A DNA stretch of 64,000 bases, from contig NC_045436.1 in the NCBI RefSeq assembly GCF_002776525.5, positions 12,298,983 through 12,362,982 of the forward strand. Reading direction: 5' to 3'. Source of the DNA: Piliocolobus tephrosceles. Its lineage: Eukaryota; Chordata; Mammalia; Primates; Cercopithecidae. Within the stretch, counting starts at the first letter, position 1. Each line of letters begins with the position of its first letter. A program made the translations under genes and the position numbers. The notes under the pieces were generated by a model that was not told the origin of the DNA, ran no database searches, and saw only the letters and a program-made list of their open reading frames with translations. Below, piece after piece: positions 46,456-58,348 of the stretch.

Positions 46456-47614
46456 ATCCAAATAAGACAGCTTTTAATGTTCAAAGGTAGTGAGGGATAT
46501 CCACAAGATTTTAAATCCCTATTGTATACCATGTGTTTATATGCAATATTTGAATATCATTTGTTCAATTAAGCTTAGAAGAATAAATGGAAAGAAACAG
46601 CAGTTTTAAAAGCAGCTGTGGACTCATGCATGGTTTTGTGATAATCACAATAGTAGCACTCTTTGTAATGTCCTCATTAGCATTGGTCAAGATGGTGACA
46701 ATGGACCCTGGGATACAATTATATTTTCTGCCTACGTTTAAATTGACATGAAAAAGGAAGACAGCAAGCAGGTAGCTATTAACCCCTCTTGCTCAGTGAG
46801 GTAAGTATCTGATAATGAGTGACAGGAAGGTATTTTAGAGAAAAAAAAATGTTTCTAAGAAAATCTAGTCTTCCAGATAACAGCCTGGAAGATAACTTTT
46901 TCTCTTAAAGTTAAGTCTATTATCTAAAACCAGGAGCAATAAATAGAGCCATAGGTTTTCACAAAAGTCCTTATTAGAAAGTCAGTCATACAAGGTGTGA
47001 ACAAGAGAATTAGGTCTTATGTTGTAACATTAGAAGAAGAAAAGAAAACAAAGATTTTGTCCTAAAGTAATGTGACAAAAGTAAAGTAGGGTACTGGTTT
47101 TGTTTTGCGTTCAACAAAAAGCATTTAATGGAACTAAGGAACTAGCACTAATGACACTTTGAAGTCCCACTGGATAAAACTTATTCTAATTTGCTGTTAA
47201 TACACAAATCACAAAAAATATTACTCAATATACAAATAACACAGTAACAATGATCATGTTTTACAAGTGGATCTTGAGTTATAGAATAAAAACAATACCT
47301 TGCCTTAAAACGATCAACTCTTTGATAATATTTAGTTCTTTAGGAGGATCTTAGTATTATTTTTTTTCCATTTCGATTTTACCCCAGCTTCAAAATTTAG
47401 TATGAGAAAGAAGGTGAAAAAAAAACGTGTATTAAAATATTGGGCAACTGCTTCTTATTTCCTTAGAATTATCTCTTCTCAAATTGCTTGGCTTTCCAAA
47501 TCTAGGCAGGCACCAAGTGTGTTTGACTTTTTCCTTTGCAGCCTGTCTCTTATCTTACTGTTTTTGTTACTGTAGTCTACAATAGTGTAGACTCTTGTCA
47601 TTGCCTCATGTCTG
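46456..47614. other. Intergenic, no gene
   Basis: No gene or repeat recognised. Confidence 0.6.
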
Positions 47615-47740
47615 GATTATAGATGCTTCTTGAGTTATAATGGGATTATGTCAGGATAAAACCACAGTAAGTCAAAAATACCGTAAGTCTAAGATGCATT
47701 TAATACTGTGATAAGCCCATGGAAGAGTCAAGCTACGTAA
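47615..47740. mobile_element. Short DNA-transposon-like fragment
   Basis: TTATAATGGGATTATGTCAGGATAAAACCACAGTAAGTCAAAAATACCGTAAGTC resembles a common primate MITE. Family not named. Confidence 0.4.
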
Positions 47741-48260
47741 GTTGGGAACCATCCATATTGCAAATACTCCTATTTTCTCCCATTCCAATCCATATAGCAC
47801 ACACTGCTCATGAACCAATCTTCATAAAACACATCTCTACTAAAACTCTTCAGTAGTTTTCTACAGAGTTAGATCTAGTTCCCTAAATGATTGGATCCCA
47901 TCCCAACACCTTAGTTTCATATTCAAGATCCCACATCAATTGACCCTTCACTGTGCAATCTGATATCTCACTGTCCTCAGACTATGGGCTCCATAATTTG
48001 AGGTGAGTTTTCCTTCCATCCTCTGCATATAGGCCAGGGGAAATCCTGTCTCCACACTTTTGCTTCAGGAGCCTCCTTTGCCTAGAACAACTACCTTACC
48101 AGGCCAGAGCTTACATTTCCCTAAGGTCTCACTAGTATCCTTACTGTTGTGTGAAGATTATCTGGAAAATTCTAGCTCATACCAATGTCTTCTTTTTCTG
48201 AATCCTGAGAGCATTTCTGGTAACACATTATACCAATGTTAAACAATTATTTCCACTGGT
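47741..48260 (+). mobile_element. L2 3' region
   Basis: TCCAATCCATATAGCACACACTGC, AACTCTTCAGTAGTTTTC, CCAGGGGAAATCCTG and TTGCCTAGAACAACTACC follow L2 order. Confidence 0.65.
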
Positions 48261-48335
48261 TTCTAACTTTTTCATTAAATTAAGATCTTCTGTATTATAA
48301 TATGTGAGTAATCCCTCGTAGGCTGTATTTAGACA

Positions 48336-48377
48336 GTGAAAACGAAAAGATGATTAGTGAAAACGAAAAGATGATTA
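48336..48377 (+). repeat. 21-bp perfect tandem duplication
   Basis: 48336-48356 and 48357-48377 are identical. The second copy ends at the first base of the Alu insertion. Confidence 0.92.
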
Positions 48378-48665
48378 GTTCACGCCTATAATCCCAGCAC
48401 TTTAGGAGGCCGAGGTGGGTGGATCACCTGAGGTTAGAAGTTTGAGACCAGCCTGGCCAACATGGTGAAACCCTGTCTCTACTAAAAATACAAAAACAAA
48501 TTAGCTGGGCGTGGTGGCACATGCCTGTGATCTCAGCTACCTGGGAAGCTGAGGCAGGAGAATCACTTGAACTTGGGAGGTAGAGGTTTTGGTGAGCCAA
48601 GATAGCCCCATTGCACTCCAGCCTGGGCAACAGAGCAAGACTTTCTCTCAAAAAAAAAAAAAAAA
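48378..48665 (+). mobile_element. Alu, 5'-truncated
   Basis: Begins GTTCACGCCTATAATCCC, so about 20 bases of the left end are missing. TGATTAGTTCA recurs after the poly(A). Confidence 0.93.
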
Positions 48666-49346
48666 TTGATTAGTTCAAATATCTAATGAACTTTAATATG
48701 TCCCCACAACCAATCCAGACTTTTTAAAACAACCATCCAAATATCTCAGAGGAGTGACTAGAGAGTAGATGGGAAACAAATAAAAAAGCACATCTTCATC
48801 TCTACCTACCTCCCCCTAACCAAATCCCTGTAGGGAGCTCCTTGCATGTATGGCTTTAAGATCATTTTGTCTCTCAGAGGTCTTCTGCTCTCATGCCCAT
48901 TTTTCCTTCTCTATTCTCAACAGTTACAAAAGCTCATCAAAGGTTTGTTTGCTCTGATGGAGCATTAGTGTCTCCATGACATAGTACCTTTGACATAGTA
49001 CCTTTGACATACTACCATGACATAGCTCACTATGCTGGTTAAGGAAGGATGAACTTCACCCTAAACAATATTAACTTTAGCTCCCTCCACCCAATAAGTT
49101 AAATATTGAAAAACAATTTGTAAACCCAAAATTCTGGAAAGCCAATTTTTAGAAAATGTAAGATTTATATTCAGAGGCCCAGTTAAAAAGTAACGAAGAC
49201 ATAGTGTAGACAATTTAAGGAGAATAGAAAGGACTAAATTATTTATTATATCAGTCAATTTTACTGTGGTAGGAAATCAGAAAGCCAAGTTTGCATAAAT
49301 GCTTTCAAACAAATATTAAAGGCCTTAATAAAAATAAATTGAAGGG
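48666..49346. other. Intergenic, no gene
   Basis: Contains a short 15-bp direct repeat (CATAGTACCTTTGA, 48978-49010). No gene. Confidence 0.6.
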
Positions 49347-49678
49347 GCTAAGCACGGTGGCTCATGCCTATAATCTCAGTACTTTGGGAGGCCGAGGGGG
49401 GTGGATCATGTGAGGTCAGGCGTTGAAGACCAGCATGGCCAACATGGTAAAACCGTGTCTCTACCAAAAAATACAAAAATTAGCAGGGTGTGGTGGCATG
49501 TACCTGTAATCCCAGCAACTCAGGAAGCTGAGGTGGGAGGATGGCTTGCATCGGGGAGGTGGAGGTTGCACTGAGGTGAGATCCCAAGATTACGCTACTG
49601 CACTCCAGCCTGGGTGACAGAGTAAGACCCTGTTTCCATAAAAATAAAAATTAAAATTAAAATAAAATAAAATAAATA
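49347..49678 (+). mobile_element. Alu
   Basis: Sense Alu. The tail is (AAAAT)n. AAATAAATTGAAGG-type flanks are duplicated. Confidence 0.95.
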
Positions 49679-50819
49679 CATTGAAGGTTGAATAAGAAGC
49701 ATGGCAGCAAATGAAATAATTTGGAAGTAATTTGAATGTCAATGATTGGACGATCAAAAGGGGCATGGAGCATGCAGATTAGAAAGTCTACAGGAAGAAT
49801 CAAAAAGATGGAAGGAGAAATAGCATTGTGCAAAGAAAAACAGACACCATCATAGCATAAAAATCGAACCATGTAAAGTATGTACTTTGTATTAGTCCAT
49901 ATAATTTTTTCAAAACTGGCAATGAAATAAATTGCAGAGATTTGACAAGGATAAATTATGTTAAGGTAGAAGGATTGGCAGTGATAAGGAGAAATGCAAA
50001 CACAAAAATGTAGTAATTGCTTATAATGTAAGACTTTATCCATACTATATTGGTAAAATCTCTCCTTGGGCTAGAATAGTTTAGGGAAGGATAAATGGGT
50101 ATAGGCTTGGACCTGAGCAGTGAACAGAAATCCTTGCTGGAAGTATCTGTGGGTTAAGTCATAATATAATAGGAATCAATGTCTTCTTGGAGAGGAAACA
50201 CTTCTTAAAAATCCATCCACTTGGTTACTCAACTTTAAAAAACAAACTATGACAAAATGCTGAAATTGTAAAGCAGAGTCAATAATCAGCAGGAAATCTG
50301 TACAGTCTTTGAAAACACCCCGGAGCAAACTCAGGAAAAGTGTGTGCTATGAATCAAAAAGAAAGATTGTGTAACTCCTTGCTCTTGCCACCCTCCACTC
50401 TCATCTTTTTTCTGCCCACCTTTCTGCCTTTCTCTAACCTCTTTTTTTCTCTTCTCATCACTACCCCTGCTCCAACTTCTTACACAGAGAAACTCACGAA
50501 TAGCCCAGTTAACTGGCAGGTAATATAGGCTAGTATTATCAAAAACATATCTTTTCAAAGCTGGTAAGTTTTTCCAAATGTAAACAAGACAAAGAAAACC
50601 CACATATATTGTGGCAGGTTAGGAACAATCTAAGAATTTAGAAAGTCAGAGATAATTTAAGATACCCAAATCTCTCAAACTGAACCTATTGGCATTCTTT
50701 TATTCTTCTCTTCTTTGTTTCCTGTATCTCTCTTTGCAAGTGAATTGCCCCAAATCAAGATGGTAAAGACTGCAACCTCTGGAGCATCTCTTGTAAGCCA
50801 AAATAAATGTATTTCCTTT
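49679..50819. other. Intergenic, no gene
   Basis: Includes a 128-codon minus-strand frame (49657-50043) with no start context, homology or codon bias that I can support. Confidence 0.6.
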
Positions 50820-50970
50820 GACGCTTGAAGCAACAAGTAAGATAGATATTACAACCGTTATCTTGAAAATGAAAGCATTACAGCTCAAAGACCTTCAGTG
50901 ATTTGCCCAGGGCCACCGAGCTGAGCTGGCGAGTGGGCGGCAGTGGATCTTAACCCATATTTGTCTGCGT
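50820..50970 (-). mobile_element. MIR fragment
   Basis: ATCTTGAAAATGAAAGCATTACAGCTCAAAGACCTTCAGTGATTTGCCCAGGGCCACC is the reversed MIR core. Confidence 0.65.
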
Positions 50971-51689
50971 TCCTTTCATCACAGCCCATGGATCCCCCCC
51001 AGCGGAACTTACTGCCTCTTATCCATGTTATTGCAAGAGCTTTCCTGCTTTTAGTCTCATACTTTTCTTTCAACCCAGCCTTCACATTATTTACAATATA
51101 ATTTGCCCAATCAAAGCTTTCCTATCTGAAATAAGTTGGGACATCTATTTGATCTGTACTTTTAGAAGAATATGGTGGACGGGAAAAGGGTCATAAGGAG
51201 TGCAATTACAGAAATCAAGAGAAAGCAGACAGTGAATGACATTCAACTAACTGAATTAGGACTCTGCAAAGTTGAAGTGGAGAAGAGATGCGACAGAAGC
51301 CAAAAATGTGAGAAGAAAAGGAAGGGAGTGAAGAGATTTGGCAGTGAGTCTGGAAAATGCCATGGAGGTGAAAGGGGTGATGAACGAGGGAAGCTTTAAA
51401 GGTCTAAAAGGAAGAGCAGCTAATAGGATGTATATAAAACTTCTAGAAAAGTCGACTATTTTGAGACAGTAAGTGTAAAAATCATAAATGACTTCAGGTT
51501 GGGTTTGGACACATTTATGGATCATAGTCTTATAAAATTCTATTAATGGAAGCCTCTGATATTTGGAATAAACTTTAATTTTTCTGAGGTGAATATCATC
51601 AAGGATAATTATTCTTTCTTTTTTAAAGGACACTTTGCAGCTATGGTCAGAGATAGCATTACAGGCAGAATGGTTGAGAATCTCACCCT
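50971..51689. other. Intergenic, no gene
   Basis: 51160-51540 may belong to the unresolved old repeat family. The frames on both strands are not supported. Confidence 0.5.
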
Positions 51690-51900
51690 ATGCGGAAAGG
51701 CAGCGTAGCTTGATTCTGTCTGTGACTCTGCCCCCGACTCTACGTGATCAGTTTACATGTTCTTTCTAAGCCTGAGGTTTAATATCTGCAAAACGAGGGA
51801 AATGATAATTTCTGCCTCAGAGAATGGTTATGAAAATGAAAAAAAAATGTATGTATGGGCTTGGCACAGTGTTTAGGACATGGTAAGCATTACATGCTTA
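51690..51900 (+). mobile_element. MIR
   Basis: GCAGCGTAGCTTGATTCTG, TGACTCTGCCCCCGACTC, TGAGGTTTAATATCTGCAAAACGAGGGAAATGATAAT and GGCTTGGCACAGTG, in MIR order. Confidence 0.8.
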
Positions 51901-53339
51901 CCATTTGAATGCTTAACAACTGAATAATTGTTAAGTATCTGTGAGCCTTCCCTATGATTTTGAAGTAAGGAAGAAAAACAAGGAAGCAGGTAAGGAAGAA
52001 AAAAGAGAGAAAGACAGTAAAGAAGAAAGGGAGGGAGGGAGGGAGGGAAGGCGGGAGGAGAAATGGAGGGAGAGAAAAGGGATTTTTTTAAAAAAACTGG
52101 AAATAAGGCAGGAGATTGCAAACAAGAAATTTGTAGTGTAAGGAAAGTAAAATAAACTGAACATCAACATTGCTCAGTAAACATGAAAACTGGATGTGAA
52201 AACTTAAATGAATAGAAATGATTGAAACAGAAAGTAACCAAATAATCTGACAGGTTAATGTGTCATTAGGTAACGATTTGCAAGGAAGAAAAGACAATAA
52301 AATAAAAAAAATTGCAGATGTAACTTTTTCTCCAAGATATTCCCAAAGTGGCGCTAGGCACTGTCACAGATAAAAGCCTACTGAGCTTGAATTTACACAG
52401 CTTAGACATTCCAGCCTAGTGGTCCAATAAGAAAAGAGGAAGCCGAGGACTGCAATTAGATACAAAGGTGGTTATGGAGAGAAGCGCCATGCTTGGACTG
52501 GCTTAATATTGCTTCACTATTTCATAACATTCTCATGTGTAGTTAGTTTCAATAACATATTCGAAACAATGGTAATAAAAAGGAAAATGAAAATAATATT
52601 AATAAATAAAAGCAAAGCAGATATTATGAAGTCAGTTAAACATCAGGCCTGACCTTTTACTGTTTGTCCGAAAGCATCCGGAGAGTGAATTTAGCCAATT
52701 TTAATGGAAACTTTAACTGCTTCATGCTCAGTAAGGCTATGAGGTTGTTCCCTGTGGCAGCTCTAGAAAGACAACTGTGGAAAACCAGTTATGCCTGAGA
52801 CATTTATTTCCAGCCGTTTCCTTTGCCTGCCTGAAATTCTTCTTCATGTCATCAATCTCTTGATATACTCTTGAAAAATCATTATCCTCTTCTTCTGACC
52901 TGGAGGAATTCTCTTTCTCTTTCAGACTCTGAAAGAGAGCCGTTACTCTTTCCTGTTATATCAGACAATTTGATAACAGCTGAGAACCCAATCTCTGTGA
53001 AGGGAGAAAAACACCTTTTCTCCCATCCCCAAATTCTTATCTTAAATTCCGTATAGTGAAGTGTTCAAATGATATTTTGTGAATAGTTCTATCACTGGGC
53101 ATAGTTTTATCAACCAGGCTGGAGGCTGGTGAACTGTGTGGCCTGTGAACTGGATACAGATGGTTGGCAACAGCCCTCTTAGTGTCATTAGTCATCTGAG
53201 ACTCTTGGCCATTTTTATTTCTTTAAGGGAAGAGTTTGCTCAGATGTGAGAGGTTATCATCAAAAAATAAAAGGTTGTCTTGATAAGTGTTTTAAGTTTT
53301 TCATAGGAAAAGACATTATAAACAGAAAACCTTTTTTTT
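51901..53339. other. Intergenic, no gene
   Basis: GGGA-rich patch at 52022-52056; otherwise no feature recognised. Confidence 0.6.
52022..52056 (+). repeat. (GGGA)n microsatellite
   Basis: GAAGAAAGGGAGGGAGGGAGGGAGGGAAGGCGGGAGG, purine-only strand. Confidence 0.9.
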
Positions 53340-53668
53340 CTTTTCTTTTTTTTTTCTTTCTCTCTTTTTTTTTTTTTTTTTTTTTTTTGAGACAGAATCT
53401 CACTCTGTCACCAGGCTGGAGTGCAGTGGCGCAATCTCAGCTCACTGCAACCTCTGCTTCCCGGGTTCAAGCAATTCTCCTACCTCAGCCTCCCGAGTAG
53501 CTAGGACCACAGGCACCCGCCACCACTCCCAGTTAAGTTTTGTATTTTTAGTAGAGATGGGATTTCACCATGTTGGCCAGGATGGTCTCAATCTCTTGAC
53601 CTGGTATGATCCACCCACCTTGGCCTCCCAAGTGCTGGGATTACAGTCATGAGCCACTGCTCCTGGCC
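53340..53668 (-). mobile_element. Alu
   Basis: Long interrupted T-rich tail (53332-53388), full antisense body, flanks CAGAAAACCTT on both sides. Confidence 0.95.
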
Positions 53669-53968
53669 AGAAAACCTTATTTTTATTATACTATTAACCT
53701 TTGCTTCATGGTCTAATTTTCATCAGAAAATTCTGTCACTTATATAGAGAGAGCTATTTTGTCATTTATAGAAACAAGTTTAACTCTTTGTCCACATGAT
53801 GCCAGAGTATCCTATTAAGTAAAATTCAAAATCTAGCAAAGTGCTGTGTGGGAGGAGGAATGTAATAAATTGCAATATGATTTTCTGTACCTTCTTATTA
53901 GAAAATATAAGAAAAATGTATATTCTTTTCTAACAACAAGTTCACATATTAATTAATAATCATTTTAA
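53669..53968. other. Intergenic, no gene
   Basis: No feature recognised. Confidence 0.55.
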
Positions 53969-54228
53969 GGCCGAGCACAGTGACTCACACCTGTAATCCC
54001 AGCATTTTGGGAGGCCTAGGTGGGCAAATCACTTGAGTCTAGGTGCTTGAGACCAGCCTGGGCAAAATGGTGAGATGCTATCTCTAAAAAAATACACATA
54101 TACACACACACACACAAAATTAGCAGGGCCTGGTGGTGCATGCCTGTAGTCCCAGCTACTCAGGGCCTGAGGTGAGAGGATCATTTGATTCCAGGAGGAG
54201 GTTGCAATGAGCCAAGATTACATCACTG
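53969..54228 (+). mobile_element. Alu lacking its 3' end
   Basis: Sense Alu with (CA)n in its middle A-linker (54094-54116). Stops at GATTACATCACTG where a second Alu begins. Confidence 0.92.
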
Positions 54229-54521
54229 ACCGGGCATGGGGGCTCACGCATGTAATCCCAGCACTTTGGGAGGCCGAGGCAGCCAGATCACCTGAGGTCA
54301 GGAGTTCAAGACCAGCCTGGCCGACGTGGTGAAATCCTGTTTCTACTAAAAATACAAAAATTAGCTGGATGCAGTGGTGCGCGCCTGTAATCCCAGCTAT
54401 GCGGGAGGCTGAGGCAGGATAATTGCTTAAACCCAGGAGCAGAGGTTGTGGTGAGCCGAGTTTGCACCACTGCACTCTAACCTGGGTGACAGAGCGAGAC
54501 TCTGTCTAAAAAAAAAAAAAG
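54229..54521 (+). mobile_element. Alu joined to the previous one
   Basis: Begins ACCGGGCATGGGGGCTCA directly after the broken copy. Full to a poly(A) tail. Confidence 0.93.
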
Positions 54522-54664
54522 GTCTGAAAATATTTCTTAAAGAATATAAGATTTGAGGGAGTTAGAAGAGTCATAGATAAGTATACTTAGCACATCAAAG
54601 AACTTGGGGAAACTTAGAATAAGAAAACAAGGAAGAAGGGGACATAGCATTGAAAACTGGTTCA

Positions 54665-55145
54665 GATACCATAGAGACCAATGTTTCTCAACCTTGTTCT
54701 TAGTAGAAACACCTAGGAACCTTTAAAAAAAAAAAAAAAAACACTGACTCCTGGGCCATACTTTTGATGATTCTCATTTAGGTGGTCTGGTTGGGACCTA
54801 AGCATATTTTTTTGTGTGTGTTTTTTTCGTGTTATTTTTTTGAGACGGAGTCTCTCTTCGTCACCCAGGCTGAAGTGCAGTGGCACAATTTCGGCTCACT
54901 GCAACCTCTGCCTCCCGGGTTCAAGTGATTCTTCTGCCTCAGCCTACTGAGTAGCTGGGATTACAGGCATGCACCACCACGCCTGGCTAATTTTTTTATT
55001 TTTATTAGAGACGGGGTTTCACCATGTTGGCCAGGCTGGTCTCAAACTCCTCACTTTGTGATCTACCTGCCTCGACCTCCCAAAGTGCTGGGATGACAGG
55101 CATGAGCCACCGCACGCAGCCAGCATATGTATTTTTTAAAAGCTA
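54665..55145 (+). mobile_element. MER5A split by an Alu
   Basis: CCAATGTTTCTCAACCTTG...CTCCTGGGCCATACTTTTGATGATTCTCATTTAGG...GGACCTAAGCATA continues after the Alu as AGCATATGTATTTTTTAAAAGCT. Also carries an A17 run. Confidence 0.7.
54830..55121 (-). mobile_element. Alu nested in MER5A
   Basis: Antisense Alu ending GCACGCAGCC. AGCATAT is present on both sides. Confidence 0.94.
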
Positions 55146-55146
55146 C

Positions 55147-55260
55147 GTGTGTGTGGTGGCTCACACCTGTAATCCTAGCTACTCAGGATGCTGAAAGTGG
55201 GAGAATTGCTTAAACCCAGGAGATCAGGACCAGCCTGAGAAATATAGACGCATCTCAAAA
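55147..55260 (+). mobile_element. Rearranged Alu fragment
   Basis: GGTGGCTCACACCTGTAATCC jumps to a right-arm block (TAGCTACTCAGG...AACCCAGGAG) and back to ACCAGCCTGAGAAATATAG. Deleted or recombined copy. Confidence 0.8.
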
Positions 55261-55566
55261 TATGTATGTATATGTGTGTGTGTATATGTAATGTCCATGT
55301 ATATGTGAGTATGTATGCATATATGTGTACATATGTAATGTACATGTATGCACACATATGCATGTATGCATATATGTAATGTACATATATGCATGTAGAT
55401 GTATATGTGTGTACATTTGTAATGTGCACGTATATGTATATATGTATATGTGTGTATATATGTAATGTATAGGTATATATGTATGTATATTTAATATATG
55501 GATATGGATTAATATGTGGATATGTATGCATATATGTTTGTGTGTGTGTATATATGTGTATGTATA
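55261..55566 (+). repeat. ATGT-rich tandem array with a 41-47 bp period
   Basis: TATG/TGTA-rich throughout. GTAATGT marks recur at 55288, 55335, 55376, 55419 and 55462, giving periods of 47, 41, 43 and 43. The minus-strand 157-codon frame is low-complexity and not a gene. Confidence 0.92.
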
Positions 55567-55799
55567 AAAGCTCTCTACATTGTTTTAATTGGCAACCAGG
55601 GTTTGAAATCCCCTGCATCAAGGCAGCACTTCTCCAAGTGTGGTGCATCAGAGCCTGGGGGTTCCGGAAACATTCTCACGTGGTCTATGACGTCATAACT
55701 CTTTTCATAGTAATGCTAGGGCATTGTTTGCCTTTTCCTTGTGTTGATATCTGCAATGCTTCTCTATGTTGACATTTGGTGCAAAAACAACGATGGGTA

Positions 55800-56822
55800 A
55801 AACTGCTGGTGCCTTAGCACGAACCAAGACAGTGACACCAAATTGTACTAATTGTCATCATTTGTTTTTACAGCTACACACTTGCAGTTAAAAAAAAAAA
55901 GAATCTAGTTTCTCTTAAGAATGCCCTTGATGATGAAGCAGAAAAAGTATTAATTTGATTAAATGTCAACCCTTCACTTTCTGTTCTTTGACAAAATGAG
56001 AATTATGCATGAAGTGCATCTGCTGCATACTAAAGTATGTCTGGAGGAAAAACATTTGTATGATTGAGTTGTGAGCTAAAATGTGTCAATGTTTTCATAA
56101 GCACTCTTTTTACTTGAAAGAATGGCTAACACACAAACTATACAGACTTGGATATTTGGCAGAGATTTTATTGAAAATAAATGATGTAAGCCTGATACCT
56201 CAAGGGAATAGCTATCAGTATGTGTTATTGTCAGTAGTAAAATTAGAGCTTTCATGCAAAAATTACATTTTGAAATACATCCACAACTATGAGGTTTACC
56301 AGCTTCCCACTACTTAGAGACTTTTCTTCTGAGATCAGTAATTATGAGTATTTTTATATTGTGTAATAAAATCATCAACATTTGTAAGAGCTGCATAATC
56401 AGTCAATATTTTCCACATGCATGGATGTACAATATTACGCATGAACAAAAGACCCCTATTTGATCATCACAAGACAGAGCAGTGGAATTTAATGCAGCAC
56501 ACGAAAACAAGTTCATTGATATGGTTTCAGTTTCTACATTGCATATTGTTTTAAGAAGTTATCACTTGTCAAGTTTTGGTGTCATATCAAAGAAGGAAAT
56601 TCAACATTATCTGAGAACGCAATTAAAATATTCTTCTATTTTCCAAATATATAGCTATGTGAGGCATATGCGGAATTTTTCTTTAGGAACTTAAACCAAA
56701 AGAAAACATTGCAACATGGAATTCAGAAGCAGAAACAAGAATCCAACACTCTTAAGCCAGCCATTAAAGAGATTTGCATAAATGTAAAACAATATAACGC
56801 TTCTTGCTTTTTGTTTTGAAAA
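55800..56822 (+). pseudogene. Decayed hAT transposase, C-terminal part
   Basis: Readable with frame changes: a Thr-Lys-Leu-type block near 55860, open stretches at 56081-56317 and 56482-56694 with Lys-Phe-Ile-Asp-Met-Val and a hAT dimerisation-like Lys-Glu-Ile-Gln region, ending near 56822. It recalls the domesticated ZBED5/FAM200-like proteins. Many stops; not coding. Confidence 0.7.
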
Positions 56823-56827
56823 AGTAG

Positions 56828-57134
56828 TTTTTTTTTTTTTTTTTTTTTTTTTGAGGCGGAGTCTTGCTCTGTCGCCCGGACTGGAGTGCAGTGGCCGGAT
56901 CTCAGCTCACTGCAAGCTCCGCCTCCCGGGTTTACGCCATTCTCCTGCCTCAGCCTCCCGAGTAGCTGAGACTACAGGCGCCCGCCACCTCGCCCGGCTA
57001 GTTTTTTTGTATTTTTAGTAGAGACGGGGTTTCACCGTGTTAGCCAGGATGGTCTCGATCTCCTGACCTCGTGATCCGCCCGTCTCGGCCTCCCAAAGTG
57101 CTGGGATTACAGGCTTGAGCCACCGCGCCCGGCC
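56828..57134 (-). mobile_element. AluY (Old World monkey AluYR-like), nested in hAT
   Basis: Nearly consensus, with TGGCCGGATCTCAGC, GGTTTACGCC, CACCTCGCCCGGCTAG and CAGGCTTGAGCC. Target duplication TGAAAAAGTAGTTTTTT is intact. Confidence 0.96.
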
Positions 57135-57332
57135 TGAAAAAGTAGTTTTTTAATAAAAATATTTTATGTCAACATGTGAAGGGTTTATAAGTAGATATTT
57201 TTGTAATGTCTCCATTTTAATTTTAATATAGTGAATAGTGATAGATAGAATTAACACACATCAACATTTTGGTTCTCATTAATTTTCAAACATGTAAAGG
57301 AGTTCTGAGGCCAAAACATTTGAGAACTGCTG

Positions 57333-57939
57333 CTCTAAACCGAAGGGGCAGGTGGCAAAGCCTGGCTAGATGAGTGCTGCAATGCTGTTGAGTAAACAGA
57401 CAGAAACCAAGGGAGCCGAAATAGAATTGAATACAGAAGGCCAAAGGAAGCCAGTAAGATGTTGACACAGTCAAGCAGAACTGAACGCCCAAAGAGGTGA
57501 TTTCCACAGTGGAGAAAACTACAGTCATCCAGCTATGAGACAGACTAGTGTGACCTGAATCAGAGATTTGATTGTGATATGTAGAGAGGAAGATGCAAAC
57601 AGTCTGACCGCTCTAGGGAAAATTGTTCTGATTTTTATGGCAAGGATTCCGAATTTACTCTGAGACGCTGTCATTGAGTGACTGCTGCTGACACATATGT
57701 GATGATATCTAAGATGCTGGGAAGAGGCTAGGTCTTCAGGATGAACATTAGAAAGCAGATCATGCTTTGCTTGGTACTGTCATTGTTCATTGCCCAAAAA
57801 TTATTTGTGGTAACTTGGCTGACTGCTATCTTTATCGTTATGTCAGGTGATGGTTATGTTTGACACACTGAATGAGGATCTTTTTTTTTTTTTAATTTTT
57901 TAAACATTTATTTATTTATTTATTTATATTATTGTTATT
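57333..57939. other. Intergenic, no gene
   Basis: No repeat or gene recognised with confidence. Confidence 0.55.
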
Positions 57940-58231
57940 ATTATTTTTTGAGATGGCGTCTCACTCTGTTGCCCAGACTGGAGTGCAGTGGCATGATCTT
58001 GGCTCACTGTAACTTCCGCCTCCCAGGTTCAAGCGATTCTCCTGCCTCAGGCTCCTGCGTATCTGAGATTACAGGTGTGCGCCACCATGCCCAGCTGAGT
58101 TTTGTATTTTTAGTAGAAACAGGGTTTCACCGTGTTGGCCAGGCTCATCTCAAACTCCTGACATCAGGTGATTCTCCTTCCTCGGCCTCCCGAAGTGCTG
58201 GGATTACAGGCATGAGCAACCGCGCCCCGCC
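57940..58231 (-). mobile_element. Alu
   Basis: Antisense Alu with a TTATTTATT-rich tail region. CTGAATGAGGATCT is duplicated exactly. Confidence 0.95.
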
Positions 58232-58348
58232 TGAATGAGGATCTCCTCATACACCTCCATAGTTCTGTTTATCCTCTTGGTCTTGGGTGTGTTATACAAT
58301 GTACATTTCCAGGTTTGATATCTGGAAGAGTCGGAGAAACCTGTTCCT

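Larger units (their letters stand above)
55624..57332 (+). mobile_element. hAT-Charlie-type DNA transposon with both ends
   Basis: Left end CAGCACTTCTCCAAGTGTGG and right end ACATTTGAGAACTGCTG form an imperfect inverted repeat. A 1.7 kb span minus the AluY (56828-57134) leaves 1.4 kb. It keeps only the C-terminal part of the transposase, so it is an internally deleted copy. No clean 8-bp duplication can be seen. Exact family not named. Confidence 0.8.

Noticed and set aside
49657..50043. 128-codon minus-strand frame
   Set aside because: Starts inside an A-rich Alu tail side, no family resemblance; composition is that of random AT-rich DNA.
51256..51633. 125-codon minus-strand frame
   Set aside because: No homology; probably within an old repeat, and another frame is open on the opposite strand.
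55175..55648. 157-codon minus-strand frame rich in Tyr, Ile, His and Thr
   Set aside because: Translation of an ATGT-rich tandem array.
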